Shown one piece after another: positions 9,553 to 17,252 of a stretch of DNA of 64,000 nt. Origin of the DNA: an uncultured Flavobacteriaceae bacterium (GTDB lineage Bacteria > Bacteroidota > Bacteroidia > Flavobacteriales > Flavobacteriaceae); NCBI GenBank assembly GCA_905479065.1, contig CAJQLB010000036.1, positions 1 through 64,000 of the forward strand, in the 5' to 3' direction. A program made the position numbers and the translations under genes. Position 1 is the stretch's first letter. Each line of letters opens with the position of its first letter. Below the pieces are notes generated by a model. The model saw only the letters and a program-made list of their open reading frames with translations. It was not told the origin of the DNA and did no database searches.

Positions 9553-11223
9553 TCATTTAACAATTTCATGATAATTTAACGGTACGCTTCGCTTATGTGT
9601 GAGTTGTTCATAGGCGTAAGCATAATTTATTAACTGTTTTTCTGACAGAGGTTTACCGATAATGGTTAATCCTTTAGGTTCTCCTTTTTTCGAGTACCCC
9701 ATTGGTATCGTAATAGCAGGATATTCGGCAACTGCTGCTAGGCCAGCATGGTAGTTATTAATGGATAAAAACCCATCTAATAGATTAACTTTAGAAGGGA
9801 TGTCAAAATATGATTTTCCAATAATTTTAAGTGAGTCTTTAATTGCTTTTAAATATTGTGCATCACCATCATCTTCCACGATTCCTCTGAATAATCTTTG
9901 TCCATAGGGCATAACATTCAAAGAATCTTTGGAATTATAATTAATTATATCAGTTACAGATTTCACTTCTATCAAACTCGTTGCATAGTTATTTAGATAG
10001 TTTGGTAAATCCTTCCTCATATCCAGATTTAACAAATTAATAAAATTAGGAAGTTTTCTGCTTTGTTCTTTCACCTTTATAATTTGTGCTCCTAATTTTT
10101 TCACATCTTCAATAGCTTGATTGTACAAAGAATCCTCCATTAAACGCTCAAAGACACCAAATCGTTTTCCGTGCAACGTGCTAGATTGCCGTATTTCTTC
10201 ATAAAATCCATTTAACCATAAAGCATCTAGAGATTTGTTGTCTGTTAAATCTTCTCCTAACATAGCATCAAGAACAATGGCATTGTCCATTACATTTTTA
10301 GTCATTGGTCCCGCTGTATCAAGAGTTGAAGAAATAGGGATGATTCCACTGCGACTTAATAAACCAATTGTTGGTTTTAAACCTACTACAGAATTTTGAC
10401 TTGACGGTGATAAAATTGAACCAGAAGTTTCACTTCCAACTGCAGCAACACAAAAATTGGCAGCCACTGCTACTGCACTTCCAGAGCTCGATCCTCCAGT
10501 ATCAAAAATTCGTCGTCCGTAAGGATTTAAAGTCTGTCCTCCAATAGCACTGTAACCACTTGGGCAGTCACCACAGAAAAAATATGCCCATTCACTCAAA
10601 TTAGTTTTTCCCAATATTATTGCTCCTTGTTTTTTTAATTGTTGAACAACGAAGGCATCATCTGTCAGATTATCCTTTAAAACTTCTGCACCAGCTGTTG
10701 TTGGCATATCAGATGAATTAATATTATCTTTCAGAAGAATAGGCATGCCAAAAATAGGATGAGGAACGTCAATAAACCTCGTTTTATCCGCTATTCGAGC
10801 AAGTTCAATTGCATTTTTATTTAACGAAATAACAGAATTTAAAGAGCACTCATTTTCCCTATCATACTTTCTGATTCTATACAAATAGAACTTTGTCAAT
10901 AACTCATATGACAAGTCGCCCCGAGCAATATTCTGTTGAATGGCAGATATATCTTGTTCAATAATGAATGGCTTAAGAATTTCATATTCAGAATCTGTGA
11001 AACCTTCAAGGTCAGAGTAGAAAGAACTCCAAAGTTTCGTAACATTTATGTATTTTGAGTCTAGTTCCTTGAACTCTCGAAAGTCTTTGGGCAATTCCTC
11101 TGATAACACAGTAGGATTTTTATCAGCTATTTCAAGCTCAAATTGAGAATTTTTTATTGTATTATGCTCATTTTTACAGGAAAAAATAACTAAAAAGATA
11201 CAACTACAGATGAATTTGAACAT
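9553..11223 (-). CDS. Amidase-signature-family lipoprotein
   Basis: A 556-aa amidase-signature enzyme anchored as a lipoprotein. The N-terminus MFKFICSCIFLVIFSC ends in a lipobox-like IFSC, giving Cys at about residue 16. The Ser-cisSer-Lys triad is visible: Lys in MPILLKDNINSS, cis-Ser and Ser in DTGGSSSGSAVAVA and VGSETSGSI. The C-terminal AVAEYPAITIPMGYSKKGEPKG is typical of secreted Bacteroidota amidases. The family hydrolyses amide bonds of small molecules or peptides; the export signal argues against a GatA (tRNA amidotransferase) role. It starts 40 nt downstream of the ftsY stop on the same strand. Substrate unknown. Confidence 0.9.
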   Translation of the reverse strand: MFKFICSCIFLVIFSCKNEHNTIKNSQFELEIADKNPTVLSEELPKDFREFKELDSKYINVTKLWSSFYSDLEGFTDSEYEILKPFIIEQDISAIQQNIARGDLSYELLTKFYLYRIRKYDRENECSLNSVISLNKNAIELARIADKTRFIDVPHPIFGMPILLKDNINSSDMPTTAGAEVLKDNLTDDAFVVQQLKKQGAIILGKTNLSEWAYFFCGDCPSGYSAIGGQTLNPYGRRIFDTGGSSSGSAVAVAANFCVAAVGSETSGSILSPSSQNSVVGLKPTIGLLSRSGIIPISSTLDTAGPMTKNVMDNAIVLDAMLGEDLTDNKSLDALWLNGFYEEIRQSSTLHGKRFGVFERLMEDSLYNQAIEDVKKLGAQIIKVKEQSRKLPNFINLLNLDMRKDLPNYLNNYATSLIEVKSVTDIINYNSKDSLNVMPYGQRLFRGIVEDDGDAQYLKAIKDSLKIIGKSYFDIPSKVNLLDGFLSINNYHAGLAAVAEYPAITIPMGYSKKGEPKGLTIIGKPLSEKQLINYAYAYEQLTHKRSVPLNYHEIVK

Positions 11224-11262
11224 ACTCAGTGCTTTTCACTAAAGTAGTAAATCCTGCATTTA

Positions 11263-12216
11263 TTATTTAAAAAAGGAATCAACAAATTCATGTTTATTAA
11301 AAACTTGAAGATCTTCAATACCTTCACCTACCCCTATATACTTCACCGGTACTTGAAATTCGTCACTTATTCCAATAACTACTCCACCTTTGGCGGTCCC
11401 ATCAAGTTTTGTTACTGATAACGATGTAACCTCTGTTGCTGCAGTAAAGTGTTTTGCTTGCTCAAATGCATTTTGACCAGTTGAACCATCCAAAACTAAT
11501 AAAACATCATGAGGTGAATTGTCTACAACCTTTTGCATTACCCGTTTTATTTTAGTCAGTTCATTCATTAGGTTAATCTTATTGTGCAAGCGCCCTGCAG
11601 TATCAATAATAACAACGTCTGCTTCACTAGAAATAGCTGATTGTAATGTGTCAAATGCAACTGAAGCTGGATCGCTTCCCATTGCTTGTTTGATCATAGG
11701 AACATCTACTCGATCTGCCCACACTTGTAATTGATCAATAGCGGCTGCTCTAAAGGTGTCAGCAGCTCCCAAAACAACCTTCAATCCTTGTTTTTTAAAT
11801 TGATAAGCTAATTTTCCAATAGTAGTAGTTTTGCCTACGCCATTCACACCAACCACCATAATCACATGTGGTCTATTGCCTTCAGGAATTGAAAACTCAG
11901 TTGCCTCACCAGAGTTTGTCTCAGATAGTAGCCCTGCAATTTCCTCTCGAAGTATCTGATTTAATTCTGTTGTTCCAACATATTTATCTTTTGCCACACG
12001 TTCCTCAATACGATCAATAATCTTAAGTGTTGTATTTACACCGACGTCACTGGTTACCAAAACCTCTTCTAAATTGTCTAAAACACTAGCGTCAACTTTA
12101 GACTTTCCCGCTACAGCTTTGTTTAATTTTGAAAAAAAACTTGTTTTGGATTTTTCCAATCCCTTGTCTAAAGTTTCTTTTTTTTCAGATGAAAATATAT
12201 TTTTAAAAAAACTCAT
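11263..12216 (-). CDS. ftsY: Signal recognition particle receptor FtsY
   Basis: The SRP receptor GTPase that docks ribosome-SRP complexes at the inner membrane. 317 aa with NG domains and a very short N-terminal A region, as usual in Bacteroidota. Seen: Walker A VNGVGKTTTIGKLA, the SRP-specific DTFRAAAIDQLQVWA, DTAGRLHN (G3), VTKLDGTAKGG (G4) and the closure GVGEGIEDLQVF. It sits downstream of the L28-L33-DUF4295 group, separated by a predicted terminator, and upstream of the amidase gene. Confidence 0.97.
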   Translation of the reverse strand: MSFFKNIFSSEKKETLDKGLEKSKTSFFSKLNKAVAGKSKVDASVLDNLEEVLVTSDVGVNTTLKIIDRIEERVAKDKYVGTTELNQILREEIAGLLSETNSGEATEFSIPEGNRPHVIMVVGVNGVGKTTTIGKLAYQFKKQGLKVVLGAADTFRAAAIDQLQVWADRVDVPMIKQAMGSDPASVAFDTLQSAISSEADVVIIDTAGRLHNKINLMNELTKIKRVMQKVVDNSPHDVLLVLDGSTGQNAFEQAKHFTAATEVTSLSVTKLDGTAKGGVVIGISDEFQVPVKYIGVGEGIEDLQVFNKHEFVDSFFK

Positions 12217-12299
12217 GTGTATCCTAATTGTCTTGTAATTATGAAACCATATGATAGGTAGTATAAGGCGTCTTCAATTTTATTCTTTGCGATAAATAT

Positions 12300-12337
12300 A
12301 AAAAACAAAAGCCGCTTTCAGTATAAGATAGCAGCTT
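12300..12337 (-). terminator. Rho-independent terminator after the rpmB-rpmG-DUF4295 unit
   Basis: On the minus strand AAGCTGCT (12337-12330) and AGCGGCTT (12316-12309) pair over 8 bp, including one G-U, and are followed by TTTTGTTTTTT. On the plus strand the same pair would be a C-A mismatch, so the hairpin favours minus-strand transcripts. It lies between the DUF4295 stop and the ftsY start. Confidence 0.7.
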
Positions 12338-12360
12338 AAAATTTTAAATGACCTGAACGT

Positions 12361-12513
12361 TTATTTTTTATTAATAAAATCGTTTACTTGGTCTGGGGAC
12401 ATGATAGATTCAACAAACATATAAGCCCCTGATTTCGGTGACTTCACCATTTTAATGGCTTTTGTAAGTCTTTTTGATCCTGTTTGTAATGATGCTACTG
12501 ATTTTTTTGCCAT
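12361..12513 (-). CDS. DUF4295 family small basic protein
   Basis: A 50-aa lysine-rich protein read directly from the minus strand: it starts MAKKSVASLQTGSKRLTK and ends DQVNDFINKK. Length and sequence match DUF4295, a Bacteroidota-specific family always encoded next to ribosomal protein genes L33 and L28. The role is unproven; genomic context and basic charge suggest a ribosome-associated protein. It is 47 nt downstream of rpmG, and a terminator hairpin follows its stop. Confidence 0.9.
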   Translation of the reverse strand: MAKKSVASLQTGSKRLTKAIKMVKSPKSGAYMFVESIMSPDQVNDFINKK

Positions 12514-12560
12514 GATTCAAATGTATTCTAGTTAGGTTTTTCAGAATTGTGAAAATCTAA

Positions 12561-12743
12561 TTATTTTATTTCTTTGTGAACTGTCATTCTCTTAAGAATG
12601 GGATTAAATTTTTTAATTTCCATTCTGTCCGGTGTGTTCTTTTTATTTTTTGTTGTAATATAACGAGATGTCCCTGGCTGACCAGAAGCTTTGTGCTCCG
12701 TACACTCTAAAATTACCTGAACTCTGTTTCCTTTTTTTGCCAT
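12561..12743 (-). CDS. rpmG: 50S ribosomal protein L33
   Basis: A 60-aa large-subunit protein. It starts [20 protein letters not shown] and continues with [23 protein letters not shown] and a basic C-terminus, characteristic of L33. Only one cysteine remains (in LECTEH), so the two CxxC zinc knuckles of the C+ form are absent; this is a zinc-independent C- type. It lies 23 nt after rpmB and shares its transcript with rpmB and the DUF4295 gene. Confidence 0.97.
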   Translation of the reverse strand: MAKKGNRVQVILECTEHKASGQPGTSRYITTKNKKNTPDRMEIKKFNPILKRMTVHKEIK

Positions 12744-12766
12744 AATAGTATAATTTTCTTCGGCGT

Positions 12767-13003
12767 TTATTTAATAAATCCTTTGGCTCTTGCGTCTTTC
12801 AAGACTGCAGAAATACCTAATTTGTTGATATTTTTTAAGGCAGCAGTCGATACTTTTAAAGTCACCCATTTATCTTCTTCTGGAATGAAAAAGCGCTTTT
12901 TAATTAGATTGGCATTAAATTTACGCTTAGTTCTATTCAATGCATGAGATACGTTGTTTCCAACCATTGCTTTCTTTCCTGTAAGTTCACAAACTCTAGA
13001 CAT
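12767..13003 (-). CDS. rpmB: 50S ribosomal protein L28
   Basis: A 78-aa large-subunit protein. It starts [20 protein letters not shown], then [11 protein letters not shown] and a C-terminal [14 protein letters not shown], all diagnostic of L28. It has a single cysteine (C5), so it is a zinc-free form like the neighbouring L33. It is the first gene of a three-gene unit with rpmG and DUF4295, with a full Bacteroidota promoter about 40-70 nt upstream. Confidence 0.97.
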   Translation of the reverse strand: MSRVCELTGKKAMVGNNVSHALNRTKRKFNANLIKKRFFIPEEDKWVTLKVSTAALKNINKLGISAVLKDARAKGFIK

Positions 13004-13042
13004 ACTTTCTAACTTTAAAAATTGTTGTTTTTAAACGAGGTG

Positions 13043-13073
13043 CAAATTTACAAATTCTTTAATTGTTGGCAAA
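13043..13073 (-). promoter_or_regulatory. Full Bacteroidota promoter for rpmB-rpmG-DUF4295 (TTTG-N19-TAAATTTG)
   Basis: On the minus strand TTTG (13073-13070) is followed by 19 nt and TAAATTTG (13050-13043). This matches the -33 TTTG / -7 TAnnTTTG consensus of the primary sigma factor of Bacteroidota. It lies between the cinA stop and the rpmB ATG, making the ribosomal genes independent of cinA. Confidence 0.7.
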
Positions 13074-13084
13074 TTTTAAAGACT

Positions 13085-14332
13085 CTATTTTTTAAAAATT
13101 TCCTTCTGTAATAACTCAAAGGCCTTATTTACTGCTTTATTGATTACCTTAATCCTGTGATTACCAAAATTAAATTTGTGTGACATGACGTCTTTTGATG
13201 TTGCAATTGCAATACAAACCGTACCAATTTCAGCACTTAAATCTCCTTTTGTGGGACCTGCATTGCCAGTCGTGGCGATAGCAAAATCTGAATCAAACAT
13301 TATTCGAGCTTGCTTAGCCATTTCTTCGGCTACTTGAGTACTAACAACAGAATACTTTTTAATCAAAAAGGCATCAACTTTTAAAACATCTATTTTTGAT
13401 TGGGTCGCATAGCTTACAATACTTCCTTTAAAGTAATTCGAAGCTCCTGGTATCGCCGTGATTTTTTCTGCAATTTTACCCCCCGTGCAACTTTCGGCAG
13501 TTGCTAATGTCTTGGAAAGTTTCATTAAACGCTTACCAATAATTGCCTCGATAGAATGTTCTTCCTCAAAACCTACAAAAACATCATCTACCAGAGGTAT
13601 TAATTGTGCAAGCTGTCTATCCATTTCTTTAATAATGACTGACTTATCGTCACCTTTCGCAGATAATCTTAAACGTACTCTTCCTAAGCTGGGTAAATAG
13701 GCCAACTTTATGAACTTCGGTAGGTTATTAGCCCACAATTCTAGACGCTCTGCTAATTTGCTCTCACCTACACCATAGGTAAGCAGCGTTTTATGTAAAA
13801 TAAATGGTAATTTTAATTGTGATTGAAGTGCGGGTATCATTTGATGTTTGACAAGTGCTTTCATTTCAAATGGAACGCCAGGAAGAGCGATAAAAACTTT
13901 ATTCTCTTTTTCTAACCACATACCAGGAGCACTGCCATGATGATTCATAAGAACCTTTGCTCTAGATGGCACTAATGCTTGATCGATATTTACTTGTGCT
14001 AAATCTTGCTTTACATATTTCCTCCAGAGGTCTTCGATATTTTTTAAAACCAAATCATTTTGAACTAAGACATCATCAAAATATGAAGCCAACGTGTTTT
14101 TTGTAATATCATCTTTGGTTGGACCTAAACCGCCAGTCATGATAATGATATCAGCATTAGCTTCGGCCTCACTCAACGCTTTTTTTATATGACGGATGTC
14201 GTCTTGAACCGACGTTACTTGATAAACCGATATCCCAATTCTATTGAGTTCTTTGGCTAGAAAAGCAGAATTGGAATCAACAATTTGGCCAATGAGAATT
14301 TCATCACCAATTGTAATTATTTCAGCAAACAT
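13085..14332 (-). CDS. cinA: CinA family protein (nicotinamide-nucleotide amidohydrolase / competence-damage protein)
   Basis: A 415-aa two-domain protein. The N-terminal MoCF-like (COG1058) domain has AEIITIGDEILIGQIVDSNS and MTGGLGPTKDDITK; a linker follows; the C-terminal CinA/PncC domain, from about residue 255, has LATAESCTGGKIAEKITAIPGAS and the catalytic-type SYATQSK. The family deamidates NMN and hydrolyses ADP-ribose in pyridine-nucleotide salvage. The start ATG overlaps the last base of the Hpt gene's stop (TAATG arrangement on the minus strand), indicating translational coupling with it. Confidence 0.95.
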   Translation of the reverse strand: MFAEIITIGDEILIGQIVDSNSAFLAKELNRIGISVYQVTSVQDDIRHIKKALSEAEANADIIIMTGGLGPTKDDITKNTLASYFDDVLVQNDLVLKNIEDLWRKYVKQDLAQVNIDQALVPSRAKVLMNHHGSAPGMWLEKENKVFIALPGVPFEMKALVKHQMIPALQSQLKLPFILHKTLLTYGVGESKLAERLELWANNLPKFIKLAYLPSLGRVRLRLSAKGDDKSVIIKEMDRQLAQLIPLVDDVFVGFEEEHSIEAIIGKRLMKLSKTLATAESCTGGKIAEKITAIPGASNYFKGSIVSYATQSKIDVLKVDAFLIKKYSVVSTQVAEEMAKQARIMFDSDFAIATTGNAGPTKGDLSAEIGTVCIAIATSKDVMSHKFNFGNHRIKVINKAVNKAFELLQKEIFKK

Positions 14333-14673
14333 TATAAATTAAAATCTTCTTTTATTTCAGAGGATGCCTTTTCAACAGCATCCATAACCTTTGCAAGTTG
14401 CTCTGAAATATCTTCCCCTCTCTTTTCAAGCTTCCCCCAATCTTGGACTTCAATTAATTCATTAAGTACTCCCAACTCAAACATATCGATTGTAGGTTTC
14501 ATTTTATGAGCTGCTTTGTAAGTCGCTAAGTGATCTGCACTATCAACAGCAATTTTTAAGAGACGAGCATCAGCAGGAACTTCTTCTAAAAAAGTAGTGG
14601 CTAGAGTCTCAATAAATTCTTGATCATTGTCCGACAAGTCTCGAATTTTATCTAGTTTATAATTTATTTCCAT
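14332..14673 (-). CDS. Hpt (histidine phosphotransfer) domain protein
   Basis: A 113-aa helical protein consisting of a single Hpt domain. The phospho-accepting His is in TYKAAHKMKPTIDMFEL at about residue 62, preceded by the family-typical FIETLATTFLEEVPADARLL. No sensor kinase or response regulator is adjacent, so partners are unknown; the hybrid kinase at 54.8 kb is the only phosphorelay protein in this window. Its start abuts the stop of the FAH-family gene and its stop overlaps the cinA start. Confidence 0.88.
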   Translation of the reverse strand: MEINYKLDKIRDLSDNDQEFIETLATTFLEEVPADARLLKIAVDSADHLATYKAAHKMKPTIDMFELGVLNELIEVQDWGKLEKRGEDISEQLAKVMDAVEKASSEIKEDFNL

Positions 14674-15285
14674 TTATTTGACTGTTACAGAGAACATTTC
14701 TTGGTTTTCAAGAAACCCCTTTAGTTTATCGTTCGAATTTACCTTTCCAACACCCGCAGGTGTACCCGTAAAGATAATATCTCCAATCTTCAAAGTAAAA
14801 TATTTTGATACATATTCTATAAGTTCATCAATCTTCCACAACATCAAACTAGTGTGACCACTTTGAACGACTTCATCATTTTTTACTAATTGAAACTGGA
14901 TGTCATCAACGTTTTTGAATGTTTCTTTTGAAAGCCATTTACCAATTACAGCAGCACCGTCAAAGGCTTTTGCTTTTTCCCACGGCAAACCCTTTGCTTT
15001 AAGTTGGCCTTGTAAATCTCGTGCTGTAAAATCTATACCTAAGCCAATTTCCGTGTAATATTTATGTGCAAATTTTTTCTCAATATATTTTCCTACTCTA
15101 TTAATTTTAACCAAAATCTCCACTTCATGATGAATTTCCTCGGAGAATTCAGGTATAAAAAAAGGTTGCTTTTTAGTGAGTATTGAAGTATCGGGTTTCA
15201 GAAAAATTATGGGATCAATAGGTTTTTCATTGGCTAATTCTTCTATATGCTGGGTATAATTACGGCCAATACAAATTAACTTCAT
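14674..15285 (-). CDS. Fumarylacetoacetate hydrolase family protein (short form)
   Basis: A 203-aa cytoplasmic protein of the FAH superfamily, close to the short YcgM/FAHD1-like type that acts as acylpyruvase or oxaloacetate decarboxylase. Seen: KLICIGRNYTQHIEEL, a metal-binding HHEVEILVKINR, LGIDFTARDLQ and the C-terminal signature GDIIFTGTPAGVGKV. The whole core is present. It lies 1 nt after the exonuclease gene and directly abuts the Hpt gene, so it is mid-operon. The substrate is inferred from family only. Confidence 0.92.
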   Translation of the reverse strand: MKLICIGRNYTQHIEELANEKPIDPIIFLKPDTSILTKKQPFFIPEFSEEIHHEVEILVKINRVGKYIEKKFAHKYYTEIGLGIDFTARDLQGQLKAKGLPWEKAKAFDGAAVIGKWLSKETFKNVDDIQFQLVKNDEVVQSGHTSLMLWKIDELIEYVSKYFTLKIGDIIFTGTPAGVGKVNSNDKLKGFLENQEMFSVTVK

Positions 15286-15286
15286 A

Positions 15287-16063
15287 CTATAACAGTTTAT
15301 TATTTAGTTCTTTTAATTTGATTGCTGTCAATACTTTCTTTGTGTAGCGAGGAAAATCCGCATTCAAAAGCCAACCAAAATAACCTGGTTCATTTTTTAA
15401 AATTTCATTCACAAGCTTTCCTTTGTGCTTACCAAAAGTAAAATACTCTTCATTGTTTTTATTAAAGGCAATGAAACCAGCACAGTCAGCAAATTTATGT
15501 CGAGTGCTAAATTCAGCTAAATATTTAGTGTCATTTTCGAGTAAATCATATTTATCCAACTGAGCTTTTAATACTTCATAGGTCGCTTTTGTATCGGCAG
15601 CAGCTCGGTGAGCGTCTTCTAACGTTTCGTCACAATAAAATTTGTAGGCTGCACTGAGAGTACGTTGCTCCATTTTGTGGAATATCGTTTGAACGTCAAC
15701 TGAGACACGGTTGTTCATATCAAAATCGATATCAGCACGAAGCATTTCTTCTGCCAACAATGGTATATCAAATCGATTGGAGTTAAACCCGCCCAAATCA
15801 GCATCCTTTATCATGTTATAAATATCTCTTGCGACTGCCTTAAATGTTGGCTCATCCGCTACTTTTTCATTTGTTATTCCATGAATTTCAATAACTTCCT
15901 TAGGAATATCGATTTCTGGGTTGACAAGCCAAGTTTTACTCTCTTCTGTACCATTTGGAAACACCTTTAATATAGAAATTTCGACAACTCTATCTTTGGA
16001 AATATTAACCCCCGTAGTCTCTAAATCGAAAAAGCAGATTGGTTTTGTAAGTTTTAATTGCAT
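15287..16063 (-). CDS. DnaQ-like DEDDh 3'-5' exonuclease
   Basis: A 258-aa exonuclease of the DnaQ superfamily. The DEDDh residues are visible: Asp and Glu in CFFDLETTG (residues 11-19), Asp in GGFNSNRFDIPLL, and His plus Asp in DAHRAAADTKATYEVL. The C-terminal 60 residues (YFTFGKHKGKLVNEI, GYFGWLLNADFP) form the small extra domain seen on Bacteroidota stand-alone exonucleases. It may proofread DNA or trim nucleic acids; no polymerase subunit is adjacent. It is first of the run exonuclease-FAH-Hpt-cinA, with a TACATTTG -7 element 20-27 nt upstream. Confidence 0.93.
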   Translation of the reverse strand: MQLKLTKPICFFDLETTGVNISKDRVVEISILKVFPNGTEESKTWLVNPEIDIPKEVIEIHGITNEKVADEPTFKAVARDIYNMIKDADLGGFNSNRFDIPLLAEEMLRADIDFDMNNRVSVDVQTIFHKMEQRTLSAAYKFYCDETLEDAHRAAADTKATYEVLKAQLDKYDLLENDTKYLAEFSTRHKFADCAGFIAFNKNNEEYFTFGKHKGKLVNEILKNEPGYFGWLLNADFPRYTKKVLTAIKLKELNNKLL

Positions 16064-16318
16064 TTATTACTATTTTGTCATGCAAATGTAATTAGAATAA
16101 ACAAAAAACTGAAAATTTCTGTAGAGGCAATCATCCTAAATATTCCCATAAATATGCGATATGAATTTTATTTATTAAATTTTAAAAGAAACTCGGTATT
16201 AAAGTTTTAATGTAACTGTACAAAACATATTTTCATGACATGCAACATAAAAAATAATGCACTTAAATACATCTCTTTTTTTTACAGAAATTAACTCCTA
16301 TTAAGATACTAAAAACAC
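16064..16318. other. Divergent intergenic region between exonuclease and PhyH genes
   Basis: About 255 bp without a gene. On the minus strand it holds TACATTTG (16090-16083), a -7 element for the exonuclease operon. No clear TAnnTTTG core, repeat or RNA fold is visible in front of the dioxygenase gene. Confidence 0.5.
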
Positions 16319-17143
16319 ATGACGACACTAGACCAATTAAACAAAGATGGATTTTTAGTTCTAAAGGACTTTTATACTGCACATCAATGTGATGTGCTGA
16401 TGCATAGAGGGAAAGAACTCGTAAAGAAATTTAATTTTGATGGACATCCTTCAATTTTTCAAACTAATGAACAGGTGAGGACATCTGATGACTATTTTCT
16501 AAATTCAGGTCACAATATTTCATATTTTTTTGAAAAAGATGCGTTTAACAACAATGGTGCCCTTAAAAATGATCTTTTTCATTCCTTAAACAAAATTGGA
16601 CATGCGCTACATGACATCGATCCTGTTTTTAAAGAATTTTCAAGATCTTCAAAACTAAAGGAATTATCATTAAAACTAAAATTAGAAAAGCATGTGATTA
16701 TTCAGAGTATGCTTATATTCAAACATGCTAAAATTGGAGGAGTTGTTGATATTCATCAGGATGCTGCATTTCTATACACGGAACCTTGTACTTGCGTTGG
16801 ATTTTGGTTTGCTCTCGAAGATGCAACCATTGAAAATGGCTGTTTATGGGCAAAACCAGGAGGACATCACACTTCCTTACGCTCATGGTTCAGAAGAAAA
16901 AAAGATGGAGGAACAGAAATGCATTTACTAGACAAAGCTCCTCTTTCGATGGAAGGAATGGTTCCTCTCGAGGTAAAAAAAGGCACCTGTATTGTTTTGC
17001 ACGGACTCCTACCTCATTATAGCTTACCCAACACAAGCAAGAAGTCGCGTCAAGCTTACGCTATTCATTTAATTGACCAAACTGCATATTATCCTGAATA
17101 CAATTGGTTACAAAGAAAGCAATCTCAATTAACAGGATTCTAA
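16319..17143 (+). CDS. Phytanoyl-CoA dioxygenase (PhyH) family protein
   Basis: A 274-aa Fe(II)/2-oxoglutarate-dependent oxygenase. Seen: the HxD pair in VVDIHQDAAFLYTEP (about residue 144), the distal His in CIVLHGLLPHYSLPN and an Arg two turns later (SRQAYAIHLID), giving the HxD...H facial triad. GFWFALEDATIENGCLW is the PhyH family core. It stands alone between divergent and convergent neighbours. The family hydroxylates varied small molecules or lipids; the substrate cannot be told. The region downstream to the E2 stop shows no strong terminator. Confidence 0.9.
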   Translation: MTTLDQLNKDGFLVLKDFYTAHQCDVLMHRGKELVKKFNFDGHPSIFQTNEQVRTSDDYFLNSGHNISYFFEKDAFNNNGALKNDLFHSLNKIGHALHDIDPVFKEFSRSSKLKELSLKLKLEKHVIIQSMLIFKHAKIGGVVDIHQDAAFLYTEPCTCVGFWFALEDATIENGCLWAKPGGHHTSLRSWFRRKKDGGTEMHLLDKAPLSMEGMVPLEVKKGTCIVLHGLLPHYSLPNTSKKSRQAYAIHLIDQTAYYPEYNWLQRKQSQLTGF

Positions 17144-17252
17144 AAATAATTGGGTGTGCTAAATTTAAAATAGAATTATCATTCTGTTTTGGTGACGATT
17201 GAAATGAAGATAACCATTGATGTAAAGTTTAAAAAACGGACAGTATGAATTC

